From NCBI GenBank assembly GCA_003427395.1, contig BFEA01000224.1:1771737-1795181 (forward strand): 23,445 nt of DNA. The letters are read 5' to 3'. The stretch comes from Chara braunii. Its lineage: Eukaryota; Streptophyta; Charophyceae; Charales; Characeae. The number at the start of each line of letters is the position of its first letter. The first letter of the stretch is position 1. The notes beneath the pieces are model-generated. The model had not been told where the DNA came from. It saw nothing but the letters and a program-made list of their open reading frames with translations, and searched no databases. Position numbers and translations under genes: made by a program. Of the stretch, positions 1 to 9,450 are shown piece after piece.

Positions 1-64
<64 letters not shown>
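1..64. repeat. (AG)n microsatellite
   Basis: A perfect AG dinucleotide run fills the first 64 bases and is cut by the window edge. The opposite end of the window also finishes in GA runs. Confidence 0.98.
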
Positions 65-68
<4 letters not shown>

Positions 69-779
69 GTATGATGCTCGCGAGATGTGGAGCGATTGAT
101 ACACCCAACATATTTATACTTCATGCGCACAACATTGTAGCTGAAAGATTTAACAATGGCCCGACATTATCTTCAAGTTAGCTAACAGCCGCTAAATGAG
201 CAGACGGAAGATATGCACTTAATGACTGGTGAGAGAACCCAGAGCAACTGGCGACCTTGCTAAACTAAAAGCACATATCCCTGCTCTCTCTGACAAAAAA
301 CAAGAACCGTCTGCCCTCATTACTACCCATTATTCTCTAGAGGACAATGTAACCCTTCATAGCACCGTCCCGATCCAACGAGAGGAAGTCTAAGGAAGGA
401 CGGTGGTTGTCTCGGTGCTTTTTATACCAAGATTTTCAAAACGACCCTGCCCGGCGGACAAGTTAAAAGAACTGTAGAAAACTGTCCCAATAGCATGAAA
501 TGCAGCACTTAGAAAGGGTCCAACCATTCAAAAAGGCGAATGGGTTATAAAACATGCCTCCTTCCCCATCCCCATGTTGCTATTTCAAGTCCAGAACTGC
601 TCTCCAAACTGCGTGCAACTACACGCCTACGAACTTACACTCCCGAGTGCCAGGCTATTTAGAATGACGATAAATAAGGACTTGGAGAAACAGCAAGCGG
701 AGTTAGATTTGATGCGAGTAAGGGTGGTAGGGGATGAGACTGAAGGTGGTGGGCATAGGAGTCCACAACCCCCATCTGC
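65..779. other. No recognisable gene; possibly upstream part of the LINE remnant
   Basis: No reading frame here gives a product I recognise. The LINE-like frame that is readable from about 780 loses its match upstream: stops appear in that frame at 660 and repeatedly between 660 and 750. The stretch from about 550 onward could be more degraded sequence of the same element, but I see no conserved reverse-transcriptase motif in it. Confidence 0.5.
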
Positions 780-1613
780 GTGCTGCCATTTGACCCGATC
801 AAATGGCAATGGGGAGGCAACAAACCGCTGCCAACTTGGAAATACATTATTGAAGATTGCTACATAAAGATCCATAAGACGGTTAACACCACCCAAATAA
901 TAAAAGACCGGTGGAAGAGAGACTTTATCCTTAAAGATAGAGACCTTCAAAACTTTAATTGGTCTCACTTTGGACACCTCATGCCTACCTCTCAGAGAGC
1001 ACTACAATGACAAATCATTTACCGCTCTTTGCCAACGCCAGATTGGCTAGTTTTCAGGTCCCGTCTCGAAAAGAGAGGTGTACTATCGCCGTTGTGCTCT
1101 TAGTGTGGAGTATCCTCCCAGAAACACATTGCAGACCTGGTGCATTGCCTTCTAGATTGCCCTATGGCAAAACAGATCTGGCGATGGTGGGCAACAACGT
1201 GGAAGAGCCTCACATGAGTGAATCTCCCATGGGATCCAATTGTGCTGCCGCTGGACCAACAATCGTTGACCCAAACCACATGGACTACCTTCCCGTCGAC
1301 TCTCTTTAGCAAAACAAGACTGGAGGCACTTATGACTATCTGGCGGGCAAGTTGTTCCCATGAAAGATAGGTTTCCAGCTTCAGATACCTCCAAGCCAAA
1401 CAACACATTGTTGAAACAATCCGCACAAATGTGCAAAAAACGTGGTCACGCCTCAACAACACACTCAAAACAACCACTGACCCGACAAAAAGAGTGCAGC
1501 TCACGAATGCCTTCAAACAAACATGGCTTTACCCGGCCTTAAAAATGGGGTCTTTGCACGGGGACCATAACATGCAGTGGAAGACATGGTGGACGGACGA
1601 ACGAAGCTGGTAG
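780..1613 (+). pseudogene. Decayed LINE reverse transcriptase, C-terminal zinc-knuckle (zf-RVT-like) region
   Basis: One frame runs from 780 to 1613 with internal stops at 1008-1010 (TGA), 1101-1103 (TAG), 1215-1217 (TGA) and 1368-1370 (TAG). Read through them, it looks like the region after the polymerase in plant LINE ORF2 proteins. There is a tryptophan-rich start (IKWQWGGN, TWKYII, DRWKRDF), then KRG, then a zinc-knuckle-like pattern: C, stop, CG, about 10 residues, HCLLDCPMAKQIW. A basic tail follows (QKTWSRLNNTLK). The Cys/His spacing followed by CP-x-A-x-x-IW is characteristic of the zf-RVT domain. The catalytic YADD box and the endonuclease are not visible, so the copy is 5' truncated, as is usual for LINEs. 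A host gene of similar pattern is unlikely given the four stops. The family assignment is by eye. Confidence 0.6.
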
Positions 1614-1846
1614 TGGAAGACACAGCCCTCGTTCAACCGACATCCAGTGGACCAGCCCGTGATGGTGCCCCCCGTCTTCAGCCAGTGCAACCGCAACCCA
1701 ACAGACTCCCAAGTTCCCAACAACAAAAAACTGCGATTTCGTCAAAACGGACATTATTTATTTTTTGTACGAAATTGAAAGTCTATTTTTTTTCGATTTT
1801 TGTATGTAATTTATGAAGTCGTTTATGGGTATAGGGTCAGCGGTCA
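1614..1846 (+). other. Presumed 3' untranslated region of the LINE remnant
   Basis: This is non-coding sequence between the last stop of the LINE-like frame and the (GGGGTAA)n tail. It is T-rich around 1758-1812. Degenerate forms of the tail motif (ATGGGTATAGGGTCAG) begin at about 1826. Assigning it to the LINE is an inference from position. Confidence 0.4.
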
Positions 1847-1889
1847 GGGGTAAAGGGGTAAGGGGTAAGGGGTAAGGGGTAAGGGGTAC
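1847..1889 (+). repeat. (GGGGTAA)n heptamer tail
   Basis: Six near-perfect head-to-tail copies of GGGGTAA, the first with one extra A, end abruptly at 1889. It lies about 230 bp after the last LINE-like codon and on the same strand, which is where LINEs carry their 3' simple-repeat tail. It differs from the plant telomere heptamer TTTAGGG, so I do not call it telomeric. Confidence 0.85.
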
Positions 1890-2038
1890 GAGATCATCTA
1901 AAGTAACACAATAGTGGTGTTCAATCGGGCATGTCGTGTTGTTGCTTTGTTAAATACATTCGAACATGTTCATGGGTGTCTATCCAGCAGAGCCAATGAA
2001 CTCTTTACATTTGCAAAAAAATGAACAAATGTTTTGCT

Positions 2039-2950
2039 TTAATAATGTCGTCTATTAAATGTCCTTTGTTGCACAAGTAACTCCAACTTCGGTGTGACAA
2101 GTACATCTAAAGCGATCCATCCCCTTATATTGTGGATGTCGCCGAAAGAGAAGTTGAATGGCGGGAGAAATCCTCTTGCCAACAGTGACGCATATGTTAG
2201 CATGAACACACCGCATTCGTTAATGTCGCGCTGTCTAGAAATGCCTGACACATTCCATATGTGGTTGAAATCTTTTGTATCCACCATCTTACCCTGTTCA
2301 ACCGATCTTTCGAACAAAAATCTTGCGAAACCACCTGTCACTTTCCTTGCCAAGTTTTTGCCAGGGGTAAGCGAGTCGTAGTACTCCATTTTCTGGCGCC
2401 TTAAGTCTGCTATTACTAGTGTCCAATGGTTGGACATCTGGACATGGAATGAAGCTATTATTAAGTCCACGTCACCCTCATTGATATCTGTCATCCATCT
2501 TATGCACTGCGCTATATTGGTATTGCATGTCATCGTCGAACAATTTCTCGAAGAAGAAGGAACTAAAAATTGTTGTTATCGGGATGCGCCCTTTTCCTTC
2601 TACTAAGGTTCCGTCTTGTCCACTATCACACTAGCGATGGCTTATGTGACACATGTTGTCAAGCCTTACGAGGTTCAAATAAAAGTTAACTATGTCGGTG
2701 TTCAACCAATTGCCTTGAAACAGTATCTACCTTAAATTATGCCCGGTTAGTGTTAGTTCTTCCTTTGTTGCCCCATTGTACGTGGATGTCCAGACCGTCC
2801 GATTCTCCGCTTGCACTGAATCTCGTAAATGTTGCACCGCGGCCGTCTCCTTCTCCGATAACTTATCCGTTGCTAAGTGGATCGTCCATCCCTGTTTGCA
2901 TCTTCGTACTTCTTCTATGTTCCTCCTTTCTTCACAGGACAATGCATTAT
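2039..2950 (-). pseudogene. Ulp1/SENP-like cysteine protease domain (C48 type), broken
   Basis: The C-terminal part is an open frame of 164 codons (2533 to 2039). It has the Ulp1 catalytic set in order: His36 (SNHWTLVIADL), Asp53 (YYDSL), Gln101 (SRQRD) and Cys107 (NECGVFML). The upstream frame (about 2950 to 2480) carries the usual entry motif GNWLNTDIVNFYLNLV at about 2705-2658 and an FFFEKLFDDD stretch. It is interrupted by TAG at 2727-2729 and 2631-2633, and it is offset by one frame from the protease core. All four active-site residues survive but the reading frame does not, so this copy is probably dead. Ulp1 domains cut SUMO-like modifiers. In plant genomes such isolated copies are typically cargo of DNA transposons. 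The neighbouring minus-strand coding region at 4010-8773 may be the rest of the same element. Confidence 0.8.
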
Positions 2951-3546
2951 GCGCCAGCGTAAGTTATCGTTATTGGGGCCTGCCATATTTGCATGCTCGA
3001 AACGGCGGAGAAAATTCCAATTGCTATTTCATTGCTAAATCCTGGTTGACATGAATACCCCGCCCTCCATCTTCCTCGTAATATGCCGCATAACACAATT
3101 ACAATTCTTTTCAATTTTCGTGTATTTTTTTAAAGCAAATCGATCAATGATACTTATCGCGATCTATGGTGGTTAACGGTAACCTTGCTTCCATCTGTTC
3201 TCTGATGTTCATATTCACTACTCTTGGCAATATTTTGATTATAAGTTCACTACTCCAGCCTTGTTGTTTCACATATTTTCACGTTTGGTTTTTTTTTTCC
3301 ATTTCATTATTATGGTTTCCTTTTTTCAAGTTCGTGGGGACTTAGGTTAAGACGACCATTCGCAGCGCGCTATAAGATAGCATAACAAGTTCTCTGAAAT
3401 TAGAGGTGTCCTTGACACATGGCAGATAAAGTGCCCCATATACTGTGTTTTTATATGCCTTTATTATAAAACTGTACCAAGCACGCGCACACAATTTAAT
3501 CCACACACAGAACCCAACGCTGCTGACGAGTCCACTTCTGCCAATT
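2951..3546. other. No gene recognised
   Basis: In the Ulp1 frame a TAA lies just upstream of the readable part, and I found no continuing homology beyond it. The stretch is AT-rich with T runs near 3126 and 3291. It may be degraded transposon sequence between the Ulp1 fragment and the coding region further upstream, or unrelated sequence joined during assembly. Confidence 0.4.
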
Positions 3547-3565
3547 CACACACACACACACACAC
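3547..3565. repeat. (CA)n microsatellite, left of the adapter
   Basis: A perfect CA run of 19 bases directly abuts the adapter that starts at 3566. Confidence 0.95.
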
Positions 3566-3603
3566 CTGTCTCTTATACACATCTAGATGTGTATAAGAGA
3601 CAG
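3566..3603. other. Nextera mate-pair junction adapter left in the assembly
   Basis: The 38 bases are two Tn5 mosaic ends in inverted orientation: CTGTCTCTTATACACATCT followed immediately by its exact reverse complement. This is the circularisation junction sequence of Nextera mate-pair libraries, a synthetic oligonucleotide that is not expected in a plant genome. Its plus-strand translation includes SYTHLDVYKRQ, a peptide familiar as a contaminant in predicted proteins. The DNA on its two sides was probably ligated in vitro or joined by an uncleaned read. The order and distance of sequence left and right of this point are therefore unreliable. Confidence 0.98.
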
Positions 3604-3635
3604 CTCTATGTTGTAGGGGCTTTCTGTTTCTTCAC

Positions 3636-3636
<1 letters not shown>

Positions 3637-3700
<64 letters not shown>

Positions 3701-3704
3701 GCGC
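3637..3704. repeat. (AC)n then (GC)n microsatellite
   Basis: A 62-base AC run passes into a short GC run (GCGCGC). With the CA tract left of the adapter it brackets the artificial junction, which fits an assembler bridging two CA repeats with an adapter-containing read. Confidence 0.95.
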
Positions 3705-3785
3705 GTATCGAGATGGGGCACCCTCTATTGTCGACAGTGCTATTTCGAGAATTGCAGTGTCACAATAACACTTCCATTAACACAA

Positions 3786-3980
3786 CAATATAACCTAAAA
3801 TGCGTAGACACCCATTCCTGTCTAACATAGTTTTCTTACATAGTACCTAGCAGCAACCTATCAATATAACCAGAAATGCGTAGACAACCCATGTGAGGAC
3901 TGGGTGAATATCGCACCATGATTTGGGGCGACTTATCAATCTAACCAGAAACGTGTAAACACCCATGCCCGTCTAAGGCT
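3786..3980. repeat. Three degenerate copies of a ~75-bp tandem repeat
   Basis: A motif of the form TATAACC(T/A)(A/G)AAATGCGTAGACA-CCCAT begins near 3789, 3865 and 3939, at a spacing of about 75 bases. Two copies are followed by variants of CCTGTCTAA and by TAGTTTTCTTA or CAGTTTTCTTA (3828 and 3998). The copies differ at several positions. No function is evident. Confidence 0.7.
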
Positions 3981-4009
3981 TCCCTACGCATCAAACACAG
4001 TTTTCTTAA

Positions 4010-6895
4010 TTACTGCTCTCGTTGACCATTTTGGTTGTTGCTCGTCCTCTTCGTCGTCGCCCCCACTCGTGGTACAGCGTGGTCGTCTTTCTGGTCGTTA
4101 TCTTGGATCATATCCTCGCCCGTACTCTCCGATATCATATCTATTATGAAATCGTGTTCGCGGGATCCCTCACCTTTCTTCGTCTCCTCTGTTGTTGCTG
4201 CCACCTCCTCTTACGCCGCCTTCACCGTCTGGCTTTCACCATCCTGGCCAGCATCGGTCTCCATCATCTCAGATACGCCTTGCCTCACCGCCATTGTCGC
4301 CACAAGAGACCCGAAAGATCCAACGATTGTTGCCCCGTCGTTGACCCCTCGCGTTGGTTGCTCTGTCAATGTGCCCGACTCCATGTCGTTGGCGTCCTTG
4401 CGTATCATAGTGGAATCCCCCATTGTGTTTTTCCGTGTACTTTGTTGAACACATGATCGTAATTGTTCACTCTGCATGTGACCTGCGTTCGCACGTGTAT
4501 CCGTTTCGCAGCCTGCATCCCCTCTAGCCATCGCGACGATGGTGTTAGACGCGATGACGTCTCGAGTCTTAGGAGAGGTGCTGCTATCGATTCCTTGTAC
4601 TGCGGACGCCTGTTTGATTTTCCAATCGATGGAGCCATACGACACACTTGATCCAAGGTCATAGAACTTTGTGTTGAATTCTAGTTGTTTGTTTGTACGC
4701 AGATGCTCCAACAAAACTTTCGCCTTTGCCGCTACAACCACCTCGCTTGCACCGGCATTTTCTTGTAAAACTCGCTGTAAAAGTTGCGTTTCCGTCACGC
4801 TGTGCCATATCGCAGCCTCCTTTCTTTCCTTCATGACCCACCCGCGGTCTCTTGTCTTCACAGCCATGTGCCACTTGCCTGCAAACACGCACGGTTCGAA
4901 CACGCCCTCATGCCAAAGAATATGATGAGCCCAATCCTCCTCCGATGACTCCTTGTACTTGTCTTGCAGCAAGTATGGCACTGAAGGGTCTTGAGCAAAG
5001 CCTTGAGGTAACGGTTTTCCTGGCACGAGCTTCGACATGAGTGTTGTCATATCCATGTCTTCGTCTTCATATGTGTCCATCGACGTGACCGTTCGTTGTT
5101 CATCCTGCGGTGCATGTGTCGATGATGGTCCAGCTGTCGGCGGGGTTATTGCACACCCATTCTCTCCTCCTGCTGTGTTGCCCCGTGAGTTAACAATTCC
5201 CTCACTCGCACCCACCGGGTTCGTTGGTACACCATTCTTTTGTCCCCTTGCATTCATTCTACGTTCCACGTTTCCCTCACTCGCACGTGTCGCTCCCAAA
5301 CTCGACCTCGCCTTCTCTGCATCTGCGTTGGTGCTCCTTTGCGGCTCCTCGGCACGTGCTCCCTGCGCCGAACGTCGTGCCGCGCGCGACGGAACGTCCA
5401 GGTCGGAGTCTGGCGTGTCTTCGTCACAATCGATGTTGTTGAAGTTTCCGACTTTACGTGCCAAGTCCGCATAGTCCCTGCATGACAGTGCTATTTTCTT
5501 TATATTGAAATACAGATGCTCACAACGTGCGACGAACATGTGGAAAGCACCCATGTGCGATCCGTGGTACTCGTTCATTGCTATCTCGAGTTAACTTTTC
5601 CTGATGACGTATTTGTTATCAACCGCTGACTGTGGAGCGTCACCGAACAAGTAAGCCCACACTTTCTCCCTCTTTCTGCCGAGCTTATAGTATATGTCCC
5701 GGTCCTTGCGGTGCTCGACTTGGGGCTTTTCGAACCTGCATTTGTTCATCGGATCCTTCACATAAAACTCCAAGAACTTGGAAAGTTATGTGAGCTCTTT
5801 TGTCGTGCCGTCACACGCAAACACGTGGTGTCCGGCGTGAGCGAGTTCCCAAATCAGTCCCGCATGCGCCCTGCCCAACAACATCACACCATCGTCTTCC
5901 CTGATGAACGAGTTGCACAGTTTTCGGAGACGTGCTGGCTCTCGTTCCGTCCAAGAATAAACCGCGTCAGTGTCGCCCTCCACGCCGATACACTCCCCGG
6001 AGCACCTCACAAATTCACCCTCTTCAACGTTCAAATTTGTCAACTCGGCTCGTAATTTCAGCTCAACCGTTATATTGTCCAAATTGTCGTTCTCGGCGTG
6101 GAGGACAATAACCATCATGCCAGTGTACCGAACTGCAATGTTGTCGTACTTGTTCAAGGTTGTCGAAGGTGTATAGTGTCTGTACCATGACCCTGTGAGC
6201 ACCTCAACATCATCCCGGTTGTACACACTCTGCATCACCTGTTTCTTGTGTTTCATCGGCGCGAAAATGATCAAGGCCCAGTTTTCACCACAGCATGTCA
6301 TGAGGAAAGCGTACAGTTTGCAAAAGGCGTCATCATCCCACCGAACACATTTCGGTGATGTTGACATATCAAGAATGGTTGCCCGTATCTTCATCCCCCT
6401 CGCCGTACCAACAACCTCCTCATTGTCGGTGAGCACTCCCTTCGGTTCGATTTCAAATGGAAGGATCGTGGTAATCCTCTTCCCCACTTCCCAAAATATG
6501 TGACAAGCACTGAAGGATATCCGATTAACCTCCGCTCTCAGGTCGTCCAAGCAGTCGATTCCCTCGTAGATGAAACACTGGAGGTGGAACAGGGTTTCCT
6601 TGTACATGCCTTGGGTTACCTCAGGTCCTGCACCGTTCTCACCATTAATCTCATCAGGACCGCCCAAACGCCTCGGCACCTTCCTCGCCTTGTCGTCAGG
6701 GATGCGGTCGCGTTCCTCGGTCCATTTCTCGTCCGTCAGGCCGTTTTTGCTGTACCTCTCCAAGATGGTCGTATAAACGATGAAAAAGTCAGCGCTCCAC
6801 TCTTCTTTTGACCTCACCTCGGCCTTGAACAATATGTAGTTGAACATACGGACCATATATCTTTCACGCCGAGTATATTTTACCAGGTCCGCCAT
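4010..6895 (-). pseudogene. Transposon-like protein with methyltransferase-like region; one frame, three in-frame stops
   Basis: A single frame runs from ATG at 6893-6895 to TAA at 4010-4012. It is broken only by TAA at 5786-5788, 5591-5593 and 4211-4213, with no frame change. Residues 1-170 are helical and charged with no recognised domain (MADLVKYTRRERYM start). Residues 170-270 (RATILDMSTSP, WALIIFAPMKHKKQV, YTGMMVIVLHAEND) and 337-363 (VMLLGRAHAGLIWEL, HHVFACDG) have the order expected of a permuted N4/N6-type DNA methyltransferase: the DPP-like motif IV region first, then a glycine-rich motif I. The canonical DPPY and FxGxG residues are not intact, so activity is doubtful. After the second stop come a domain beginning NEYHGSHMGAFHMFVARC, a Ser/Arg/Ala/Glu-rich linker, and a second folded stretch (VPYLLQDKYKES, EDWAHHILWHEGVFEP, GKWHMAVKTRDRGWV). 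The 195-base tail after 4211 is acidic and basic low complexity. I do not recognise a transposase DDE core. The methyltransferase reading is an inference. Confidence 0.6.
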
Positions 6896-6902
6896 GTTGC
6901 AT

Positions 6903-8405
6903 CTACCACGAGGTACCGAACGTAATGAGTCTGCTCATTGCCTCAGCCATGTGCTGGCCAGCAACAACATACTAGTTATATGTATGAGCTAGTTCGACGT
7001 CGAATTGCTCCGGTGTGATCCGTCTGCCTTGAGACCCGTCCCTGCTGGGCACAATGGGAGCCAGGATGAAAGTCATGAAATCCCACTTCCCGTTGGTTTC
7101 CTTGGCCACATGATGGATCGCATCATATATGGACTGCACCAACGTTTCGTCCAATGTTCTATGGTTGAAGAGGATGTCACCCTTAAAGATTGGCAAGATC
7201 TTCATGACATCCACTTCAATGTGTTCCCATTTCTTCTTTGCAAACCCATCTTCATCGAACTCCAAGAAGAAGCACTGTGTTATGTCGATGGCTTCATCAT
7301 GGGTGTTGGTGGAAGGTTATGTCTGTTCCGACATATCTCTTGGAGGAATCCCTTCGACATCCTCTCCAGAGTCACCCTCATCAACCATCTGCTTTCTTTT
7401 CGGTGGACGTTTCTCCGCTTTTGTCGCCCTTGTCGACGCGGACCCTTTTCGTTTCTTCACGCTTTCAGCGACCGCCTCTTGAGAANCTTTNAGCNCCTGT
7501 CNAGATGCNGCGACAGTGAGTTTCTTCGCAGCGNGCTTATCCGCCGCCGCNNTTGGACTTGTTGAAGATTGTCGCTTCCTTTTCTGGACACTGGCCTCCG
7601 ACCGCTCTCCTGTNGCGTCGNCGANCCCCACATNAGCCNACCGCTCTTGNCGTCCATNNNCATCACCTACAGGATAGGCATGATCGTTTTCTCCATCGCC
7701 CCCGTCGTCCTCCTCATAGTATTGTTGAGACTCCCCACCCTCGCAGTCGTGCATAGATTCCTCTCGCTCCTCTCCCTCTCTCTCCCTCTCGCTGTTCTCC
7801 TCTTCGACATCGTCCTCATCGACACCACATTCGTCATCGTCGATGGCATGATTACCCTGTGGATGTCGACCAACAGAAATCCTAGGATCTTCCTCTGTTT
7901 CCTCGTCCGATCCTTCGCTTATCTCCCGTAGCGCCGCCTTCCTGGACGCACCACCTTCGTCCTTTCGGCGAGTGGGAGAGGGAGGAGTTGCCACGGCCTT
8001 CCTTTTGTATGTGATGACAGGGTTGCCTTGGTCTTGCCGGCTGGACGGCTGAGACGGTCCAGCACATTCCATCCGGTGGGACGAACCCACAAGAGGACCA
8101 TGCTCATCCTCGCCTGGTGGACGACGCGGCTGGCTCTGTTTGTTGCGGCGTCGACTCCCACTCGCTGACGTCTGCTGTGTTGGAAAACTATGTGGCGTCC
8201 TCTGTTTCTCTGACATTGCTATACCGGGAAGATCCTCATCCCATGTGTCAAAAGGCACGAATGTCGGGGACATACGATGGCCAGCCTTAACCGTGGGACT
8301 GTTTTCGGATCTTCTGTACCCGTTCATTTTGGCGAGGAATTTCACGGGTCCAAGCATCGTCAACACACTCTCGTCGTCTTTCGGGGACACATCGAAGGCT
8401 TTCAT
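6903..8405 (-). pseudogene. Transposon-like protein, N-terminal/linker part with in-frame stops
   Basis: The frame from ATG at 8403-8405 reads through TAA at 7317-7319 and TAG at 6972-6974 to TAG at 6903-6905 without shifting. The first ~60 residues (MKAFDVSPKDDESVLTMLGP, VKFLAKMNGYRR) continue the conserved domain encoded just upstream. Then comes a long disordered linker rich in Arg, Ser, Pro and above all Asp/Glu (around 7690-7930), with many basic KRK/KKRK clusters that could be nuclear localisation signals. After the stop at 7317, sequence-like protein resumes (CFFLEFDEDGFAKKKWEHIE, IYDAIHHVAKETNGKWDFMT, VVAGQHMAEAMSRLITFGTSW). The frame then breaks just before the next coding stretch at 6895, which begins 8 bases further on in another frame. 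No function is recognised. Confidence 0.6.
7486..7660. other. Cluster of ambiguous bases (N)
   Basis: Seventeen scattered single or short Ns lie between 7486 and 7660 and nowhere else in the window. Isolated Ns are not a scaffold gap. They look like unresolved consensus positions, as expected where reads from several diverged copies of a repeat were merged. They fall in the Lys/Arg-rich linker of the transposon-like protein. Confidence 0.95.
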
Positions 8406-8773
8406 GTAATAGCCTTACCGCCATACCCCTTGAACAGATTGTAATCAAGGCTAACTTTACCGTCGGTTTTCGCAGGGTCCACTCCTTGTTCGTCGAACAC
8501 CGTTGTGAGGAAAAACCTCATGAACTTCCGTCCGTGCCCGTCCACCCTCTCATCCTCGGATGTAATAATCCCTCCAACACAGAACCAGTCATCAACCGTG
8601 GCGTTCTTCAGAAACACAGCGACCCCACATCCCGTCTCGTGTAACCACCCCCCCCAATCAAGGGCCCACTCCCTTTCTTTATAGATTGTGCACGTGTTGT
8701 AGACTCTCTTTTCTGGGACAGCAGGAGCTCCTCCTGATGGTAGGCACATTCCAAACGAAGGAACGGATCGCAT
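8402..8773 (-). pseudogene. N-terminal conserved domain of the transposon-like protein
   Basis: A 123-codon frame that looks like a real protein: GMCLPSGGAPAVPEKRVYNT, then WALDWGGWLHETGCGVAVFL, then ATVDDWFCVGGIIT, HGRKFMRFFLTTVFDE and SLDYNLFKGYGG. Its stop TGA overlaps the ATG of the next frame (ATGA, 8402-8405). That frame remains open backward as GYYMKAFDV, so a one-base deletion near the run GGTAAGGC (about 8413-8420) is the simplest explanation, rather than two separate proteins. TGA at 8774-8776 stands in frame directly before the ATG at 8771-8773. Upstream of about 8830 the DNA becomes the palindrome array, so the 5' end of the element has probably been lost or replaced. I do not recognise the domain. 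Confidence 0.55.
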
Positions 8774-9333
8774 TCAGATTTCAAACCTTCCACCATCGCC
8801 TAACGTGAGTCGCTGACGCATTCGAGCGTCGCATGGTATAGGGCGTTCTGAAAACGCCCTACCCCGTTCGATTCTACGAAGCAAGGGCGAGGTGGCACGG
8901 CGTTTTGAAAACGCCGCACCCCCTCCGGTCATCGGAGACGAGAGGGAGCAGTGGTACAGCGATCTCGAAAGGCCGCACCCGTCGCCCCTGTCCACCTACG
9001 GGGCTGGGCTACGGCGTTCTGGGAACGTCCTACGCCCCTCCTCCTTATCCTCTCCGAGAACTGGAGGGGGTACGGTGTTTCAAGAACGCCGTACCCCCGC
9101 TTCCACCCCCACCGAGAATCGGAAAGGGTACGGCTTTTTCGAAACGCCGTACCCCCTCGACCCTGTTCACAAACAGGGCCGAGGGGGTACGGCGTTTTCA
9201 AAACACCGTACCCCCTTCGGTTGCCAGGAGGCGAAAGGAGCGGAGGTACGACGTTTCAAGAACGTCGTACCCCCACTCCCACCCCCACCGCGGGGGTACG
9301 GCGTTTCAAAACGCCGTACCCCTTTCAGTTGTC

Positions 9334-9354
9334 GGGTGGGGGTGGGAGCGGGGG
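9334..9354 (+). other. G-quadruplex-capable tract
   Basis: Four guanine runs separated by 1-3 bases (GGG-T-GGGGG-T-GGG-AGC-GGGGG) satisfy the standard intramolecular G-quadruplex pattern. The tract lies between two palindromes of the array. Formation in the cell is not shown. Confidence 0.7.
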
Positions 9355-9450
9355 TACGGCGTTTCGAGAACGCCGCACCCCCTCTCCCAACCCCACGGAG
9401 AACCGGAGGGGGTACGGCGTTTTGAAAACGTCGTACCCCCTTCGGTTGCC

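Noticed and set aside
1847-1889. Interstitial telomere
   Set aside because: The unit is GGGGTAA, not TTTAGGG or its complement CCCTAAA. Its position fits a LINE tail better.
3445-3768. 107-codon frame
   Set aside because: It spans CA repeats (Thr-His runs) and the synthetic adapter peptide.
4022-5485. Plus-strand frames of 137-145 codons (for example 4035-4448 and 5037-5474)
   Set aside because: They are antisense to the minus-strand transposon-like coding region, whose protein looks real while these do not.
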